From DAOQTX01 sp035340715 (GTDB taxonomy: Bacteria > Bacteroidota > Bacteroidia > AKYH767-A > OLB10): a DNA stretch of 26,492 nucleotides. Below the pieces are notes generated by a model. That model saw only the letters and a list, made by a program, of their open reading frames with translations. It was not told where the DNA came from and made no database searches. A program made the translations under genes and the position numbers. Shown one piece after another: positions 22,936 to 26,492 of this stretch (position 1 is the first letter of the stretch; every line of letters begins with the position of its first letter). The stretch lies in contig DAOQTX010000040.1 of NCBI GenBank assembly GCA_035340715.1, forward strand, positions 1 through 26,492, read 5' to 3'.

Positions 22936-25074
22936 ATGAAAGCATACGATGATAAACACATTAAGAATGTAGTGCTCGTGGGCGCTGCAAAAAGCGGTAA
23001 GACTACGCTTGCCGAAACTATGATGTTTGAAGCCGGAATCATTAAAAGACGAGGCAGCGTGGAAGAAAAAAATACCATCTCCGATTATCACGATATTGAA
23101 CACGAACGTGGAAGCTCGGTTTACTCTACTTCTATGCACACCGAATGGAGAGATTATAAAATAAACATTATTGATACTCCCGGACTTGATGACTTTGTGG
23201 GTGAAGTGGCCTCAAGCATTCGTGTGTGCGATACCGCTATTATGACCATCAATGCTCAACACGGAATTGAAGTAGGTGCCGAACTGATATGGAACTACAT
23301 TGATGATTATAAGAAGCCAACTATTTTTGCTGTCAATCAAATAGATCACGATAAAGCCGATTTTTGGAAATGCATAGATGAAATGAAATCGTTCTTTGGA
23401 AATGGGGTCACCCTTATGCAATACCCTTTGCAAAGCGGCAATGGTTTCAACTCCATCATCGATTTATTAAAAATGGTGATGTACACTTTTCCGAAAGATG
23501 GTGGCAAGCCCGAAAAAAATCCAATACCAGAAAGCGAAAAAGAAAGAGCCAATGAACTGCACAATGCATTGGTAGAAAAAGCTGCCGAAAACGATGAGAA
23601 GCTGATGGAACTCTACTTTGAAAAAGGTGAGTTGGACGAAGATCAAATGCGCTACGGATTAAAGTTAGGTATGTTAAAGCACGATGTGTTTCCTGTGTTT
23701 TGCCTATCAGCACTCAACAATATGGGCAGCGGACGCATGATGGGTTTTATTGATAATGTAGCCCCATCGGCTATTGAAATGCATGCCGAGCAAACCGAAA
23801 GCGGAAAAGAAATTAAATGCCTCACAACCGAACCCACTACCCTATTTGTATTCAAAACATTGGTTGAACCGCATGTGGGCAAGCTTAGTTTTTTCAAAGT
23901 ATGCAGCGGAACCGTTGAAACCGGAAACGAACTGTACAACTACAAAACCGATACAGCCGAAAAAATTGGAAGCCTCTTTATTATGGACGGTAAAAACCGA
24001 AACCCGATTAACAAACTACAGGCGGGCGATATAGGTTGCACCCTTAAATTGAAAAACACCACTACCAATCATACCCTCAACGGAAAAGGAAGTGAAGAAA
24101 ATATTCTTCCCATCAACTTTCCACCATCGCGCATGCGTGTGGCAGTGAAAGTGAAAAACAAAGCCGATGAAGAAAAAATAAACGAGGTGTTGCACGACCT
24201 TCAAACCGAAGACCCTACATTGGTATTGGACTACTCTCGCGAAACCAAAGAGACGGTGCTGCATGCACAAGGCGAACTGCATTTGAATGTGGCCAAGTGG
24301 AGAATGAAAAATCTTTACAATATAGATGTTGAATTTATTGCGCCCCGCATTGCCTATCGCGAAACCATACAAAAGCCGGCATTGGCAAACTACCGACACA
24401 AAAAGCAATCGGGCGGTGCCGGACAATTTGGCGAAGTGTATATGAAAATTGAACCCTGGTACGAAGGCATGCCAGAGAAAAGTGAATTCACACTGCGCGA
24501 TAAAGAAGAACACGATTTGCCCTGGGGCGGAAAACTGGTATTTCACAATTGCATAACCGGTGGTGTAATTGATGCCCGTTTTATACCGAGCATACTTAAA
24601 GGTGTGATGGAAAAAATGAACGAAGGTCCGCTTACCGGTTCCTTTGTGCGCGACATACGGGTAAGTGTATATGACGGAAAAATGCACCCGGTTGACAGCA
24701 ACGATATTTCGTTTAAAATAGCCGGCATGATGGCCTTTAAAGATGCCTTTCACAATGCACAACCGCAACTGCTCGAACCCATACACGATGTGGAGGTTGA
24801 GATGCCCGAAAACTTGATGGGCGATGTAATGACCGAACTGCAAAGCCACCGAAGCATCATAATGGGTATGGACAGCCGCAACGGAAATCAGATTATAAAA
24901 GCACGCACTCCATTGGCCGAAGTGGACAAACTCAGCTACTCATTGCGCAACGTTACACAAGGGCGCGCACGAATGAAATCGGACTTTGCAGAGTATGCCC
25001 CCGTACCGGGCGATATGCAAAAGAAACTGCACGATGATTACGAAAAACAAGCACAAGAAGAACACGCACATTAA
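22936..25074 (+). CDS. EF-G-like translational GTPase (EF-G2 type)
   Basis: A 712-residue five-domain translational GTPase. G1 is GAAKSGKT (16-23), G2 region HERGSSVYST (56-65), G3 DTPGLDDF (80-87), G4 NQID (134-137) and G5 CLSALNN. The G3 His that activates water in EF-G (DTPGHVDF) is Leu84, and NKxD has become NQID. EF-G2-type paralogues also lack this His, so this is a subfamily trait and not a broken gene. Domain IV (HKKQSGGAGQFGEVYMKIEPW) and domain V (ENLMGDVMTELQSHRSIIMGM) are intact. It is monocistronic, with a strong terminator 26 bases downstream. Synonymous positions look more C/G-rich than in the genes at 1-16 kb. Exact role is unclear: translocation under stress, ribosome recycling or another ribosome step. 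Confidence 0.9.
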   Translation: MKAYDDKHIKNVVLVGAAKSGKTTLAETMMFEAGIIKRRGSVEEKNTISDYHDIEHERGSSVYSTSMHTEWRDYKINIIDTPGLDDFVGEVASSIRVCDTAIMTINAQHGIEVGAELIWNYIDDYKKPTIFAVNQIDHDKADFWKCIDEMKSFFGNGVTLMQYPLQSGNGFNSIIDLLKMVMYTFPKDGGKPEKNPIPESEKERANELHNALVEKAAENDEKLMELYFEKGELDEDQMRYGLKLGMLKHDVFPVFCLSALNNMGSGRMMGFIDNVAPSAIEMHAEQTESGKEIKCLTTEPTTLFVFKTLVEPHVGKLSFFKVCSGTVETGNELYNYKTDTAEKIGSLFIMDGKNRNPINKLQAGDIGCTLKLKNTTTNHTLNGKGSEENILPINFPPSRMRVAVKVKNKADEEKINEVLHDLQTEDPTLVLDYSRETKETVLHAQGELHLNVAKWRMKNLYNIDVEFIAPRIAYRETIQKPALANYRHKKQSGGAGQFGEVYMKIEPWYEGMPEKSEFTLRDKEEHDLPWGGKLVFHNCITGGVIDARFIPSILKGVMEKMNEGPLTGSFVRDIRVSVYDGKMHPVDSNDISFKIAGMMAFKDAFHNAQPQLLEPIHDVEVEMPENLMGDVMTELQSHRSIIMGMDSRNGNQIIKARTPLAEVDKLSYSLRNVTQGRARMKSDFAEYAPVPGDMQKKLHDDYEKQAQEEHAH

Positions 25075-25100
25075 TATCTGAATCAACTATCTCTACTTGC

Positions 25101-25137
25101 ATCCCTGCCTTTGTGTGTTTTGGCAGGGATTTTTTTT
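25101..25137 (+). terminator. Strong intrinsic terminator after the EF-G-like gene
   Basis: ATCCCTGCC (25101-25109) pairs perfectly with GGCAGGGAT (25122-25130) around a 12-base loop, followed by an uninterrupted run of Ts (25130-25137). Confidence 0.92.
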
Positions 25138-25520
25138 GCACAATGCCCAAATATTTTATGAAGTAAAGTTTAAAATAAACCGCTATGCCGTTTCGCCAAT
25201 CGATGCAAATAGGTAATATTGGTTACTGCTTAAGGCACGTGAAATTCCATCATCAAGGTTTTTGCTCCATAACTTGCTTTGGAATTGGCAGTCAGAAAAG
25301 TGTTGAATTTAAGGTTTGTTTCTTCTTTTCAAGTGTAGTGGTAAAATTACCACAACCTGCGCTATGCCATTTTTCGAAGGCACTAAACAACAAAATTCAA
25401 AATATATATCAAAAAATACTGGTATTTTAAAATCAATTGCAATAAATTTAAGATTCGAATATCTAAAGCGAAGCGATACCAAAAGCCAAATTGCTTTAAA
25501 AGACAATAAACAAATAGAAA
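25138..25520. other. Gene-free AT-rich stretch before the last gene
   Basis: About 380 bases with no convincing ORF on either strand. It contains a perfect 16-base palindrome (25338-25353) and the 9-mer CGCTATGCC twice (25181-25189 and 25360-25368), in both cases followed shortly by TTT and CG. No terminal inverted repeats flank the segment between the two 9-mers. No clear promoter pair for the gene at 25521 could be settled on; TAAATTTA at 25443-25450 is the closest -7 look-alike. Confidence 0.6.
25338..25353. repeat. Perfect palindrome GTGGTAA-AA-TTACCAC
   Basis: Seven-base arms with a two-base centre, 168 bases before the start of the outer-membrane protein gene. It has the size and form of a dimeric regulator's operator. 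No known binding motif was recognised. Confidence 0.35.
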
Positions 25521-26492
25521 ATGAAAACAAATCTGTTTATAATCACACTGCTTATAGCGCTTACACCCAGCGCTTACAATTATGGGCAAGGTTGTGTGGC
25601 CATTAGAGGAAATGCAGCCTGCGGCAATAGTTTTGGAAACACCTTAAACTTAAACAAAGGAGAATTCAATGCACAACTTGGATACAGACACTTTAAATCT
25701 TTTCGTCATTTCAGAGGAGACGTAGAAGAAAAACACCGTGTAGCAGAAGGTACAGAAGTAATCAATAAATCCGACTTTTTAGATCTGGCACTTAACTACG
25801 GAATTACTCACCGCATTTATGCCAACATTATTTTGCCTTTTGTATATCACAAGCGCACTTCCATGTATGAACATGGCGGCAACCCACCCAACGGTTTGGG
25901 TGAGCGACACGAAACCTCTTCAAAAGGTATTTCCGATATCAGACTTGGTTTTGGCTATTGGCTTTTTAACCCCAACAAACATCGCTACAATTATTCTATC
26001 GGATTAGGAATTAAATTGCCCACCGGTAAATATGATTATACAGATACTTTTTATAATCAAGGCAGCAACAAGGATCAAGATCTGGAAAAAGTAGTTGACC
26101 AATCCATTCAACCGGGCGATGGAGGATTCGGCATCACAGTCGACCTACAAGGGTATCATCCTCTGTCACAGCACATAGGTATTGGAGCCAATATATTTTA
26201 TTTGTTTAATTTTCAGGAATCCAACGGAGTGCTTACCCGAAATGGCAATAGCGAATTCTCCTGCCCCGACCAGTATGCACTTAGAGTCGGTTCATTCTAC
26301 AACTCAACTAAAGGGCTCACAACTTATTTAGGTGCACGAGCAGAAGGAATTCCTTCTACAGACATCATTGGAAGCAACGCAGGATATCGAAGACCCGGCT
26401 ATGCCATATCATTTGAACCCGGAGTGGGTTTTTCAAAAAACAAATACTCCATTTTACAAGTGTTCCTATTGCACTATACCGTAATAGAATAC
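25521..26492 (+). CDS. Outer-membrane channel-like protein, 3' end beyond window (partial)
   Basis: The frame from ATG 25521 stays open for 324 codons to the last base, so the gene is cut by the window edge. It starts with a signal peptide (MKTNLFIITLLIALTPSAYNYGQ). The mature N-terminus is Cys-containing (GCVAIRGNAACG). It continues as outer-membrane beta-strands: EFNAQLGYRHFKSFRHF, LALNYGITHRIYANIILPFVY, ISDIRLGFGYWLFNPNKHRYNYSIGLGIKLPTGKYDY, HIGIGANIFYLFNF. The THRIYANIILPF and GFGYWLFN...GIKLPTGKYDY pattern fits the transporter/phenol-MetA family of Bacteroidota, more loosely than the gene at 8868. Substrate unknown. Confidence 0.75.
   Translation, partial: MKTNLFIITLLIALTPSAYNYGQGCVAIRGNAACGNSFGNTLNLNKGEFNAQLGYRHFKSFRHFRGDVEEKHRVAEGTEVINKSDFLDLALNYGITHRIYANIILPFVYHKRTSMYEHGGNPPNGLGERHETSSKGISDIRLGFGYWLFNPNKHRYNYSIGLGIKLPTGKYDYTDTFYNQGSNKDQDLEKVVDQSIQPGDGGFGITVDLQGYHPLSQHIGIGANIFYLFNFQESNGVLTRNGNSEFSCPDQYALRVGSFYNSTKGLTTYLGARAEGIPSTDIIGSNAGYRRPGYAISFEPGVGFSKNKYSILQVFLLHYTVIEY

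Noticed and set aside
24016..24849. 277-residue minus-strand ORF opposite the EF-G-like gene
   Set aside because: It is a shadow of a clear, conserved coding frame on the plus strand, with His/Phe/Cys-heavy composition typical of antisense frames.
25185..25606. Short ORFs on both strands before the last gene (81, 96, 73 and 68 residues)
   Set aside because: Low-complexity or Phe/Ile-rich readings of AT-rich DNA; some overlap the real start at 25521. No family resemblance.
1..26492. CRISPR array, phage, insertion sequence or defence island
   Set aside because: No regularly spaced repeats, transposase, integrase, nuclease-helicase or toxin-antitoxin proteins were seen among the readable genes.

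Overview
The window is chromosomal DNA from a Bacteroidota bacterium, probably a free-living flavobacterium- or chitinophaga-like lineage. Three large secreted proteins end in type IX secretion (T9SS) C-terminal sorting domains. Good -7 boxes of the TAnnTTTG type lie upstream of several genes. Ribosome binding sites are A-rich rather than Shine-Dalgarno-like, and the DNA is AT-rich. There is no sign of phage, insertion sequence, CRISPR array, tRNA or rRNA.

Layout. 1-88 is the 3' end of a yjdM/phnA-like gene, followed by a gene-free stretch that can fold into a junction-like structure. 430-1404 encodes a GlxA-type AraC regulator. 1473-4963 holds two T9SS cargo genes: a Kelch propeller and a PNGase F-like protein. 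5014-7745 is a two-gene acyl-transfer cassette (MBOAT plus AlgX/J-like SGNH protein). 7742-8566 is an unrecognised protein on the minus strand. 8868-9623 is an outer-membrane channel-like protein whose promoter is overlapped by a palindromic operator. 9718-11621 is a translationally coupled DUF1015 / PLP-binding protein pair, followed by a convergent eRF1-domain-3-like gene.

12127-20591 is the most coherent metabolic block. It carries an isoaspartyl peptidase, a giant T9SS beta-helix protein, an outer-membrane barrel, and a divergent cyanophycinase (minus) / cyanophycin synthetase (plus) pair. Together CphA (polymer synthesis from Asp and Arg), cyanophycinase (polymer to beta-Asp-Arg) and isoaspartyl peptidase (dipeptide to Asp + Arg) could make a complete store-and-retrieve cycle for nitrogen and carbon.

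20584-22778 holds small proteins (a DUF6265-like secreted protein, a TerB-like protein, a 2TM protein) and a GH16 lipoprotein. 22936-25074 is an EF-G-like GTPase that lacks the usual catalytic histidine and is closed by a strong terminator. A gene-free stretch with a palindrome follows. From 25521 an outer-membrane channel-like gene runs off the end of the window.

All four convergent gene pairs have stop codons that overlap or directly abut, so there is no intergenic space for terminators between them. Family calls come from reading the proteins by eye. No search, alignment or folding program was run.
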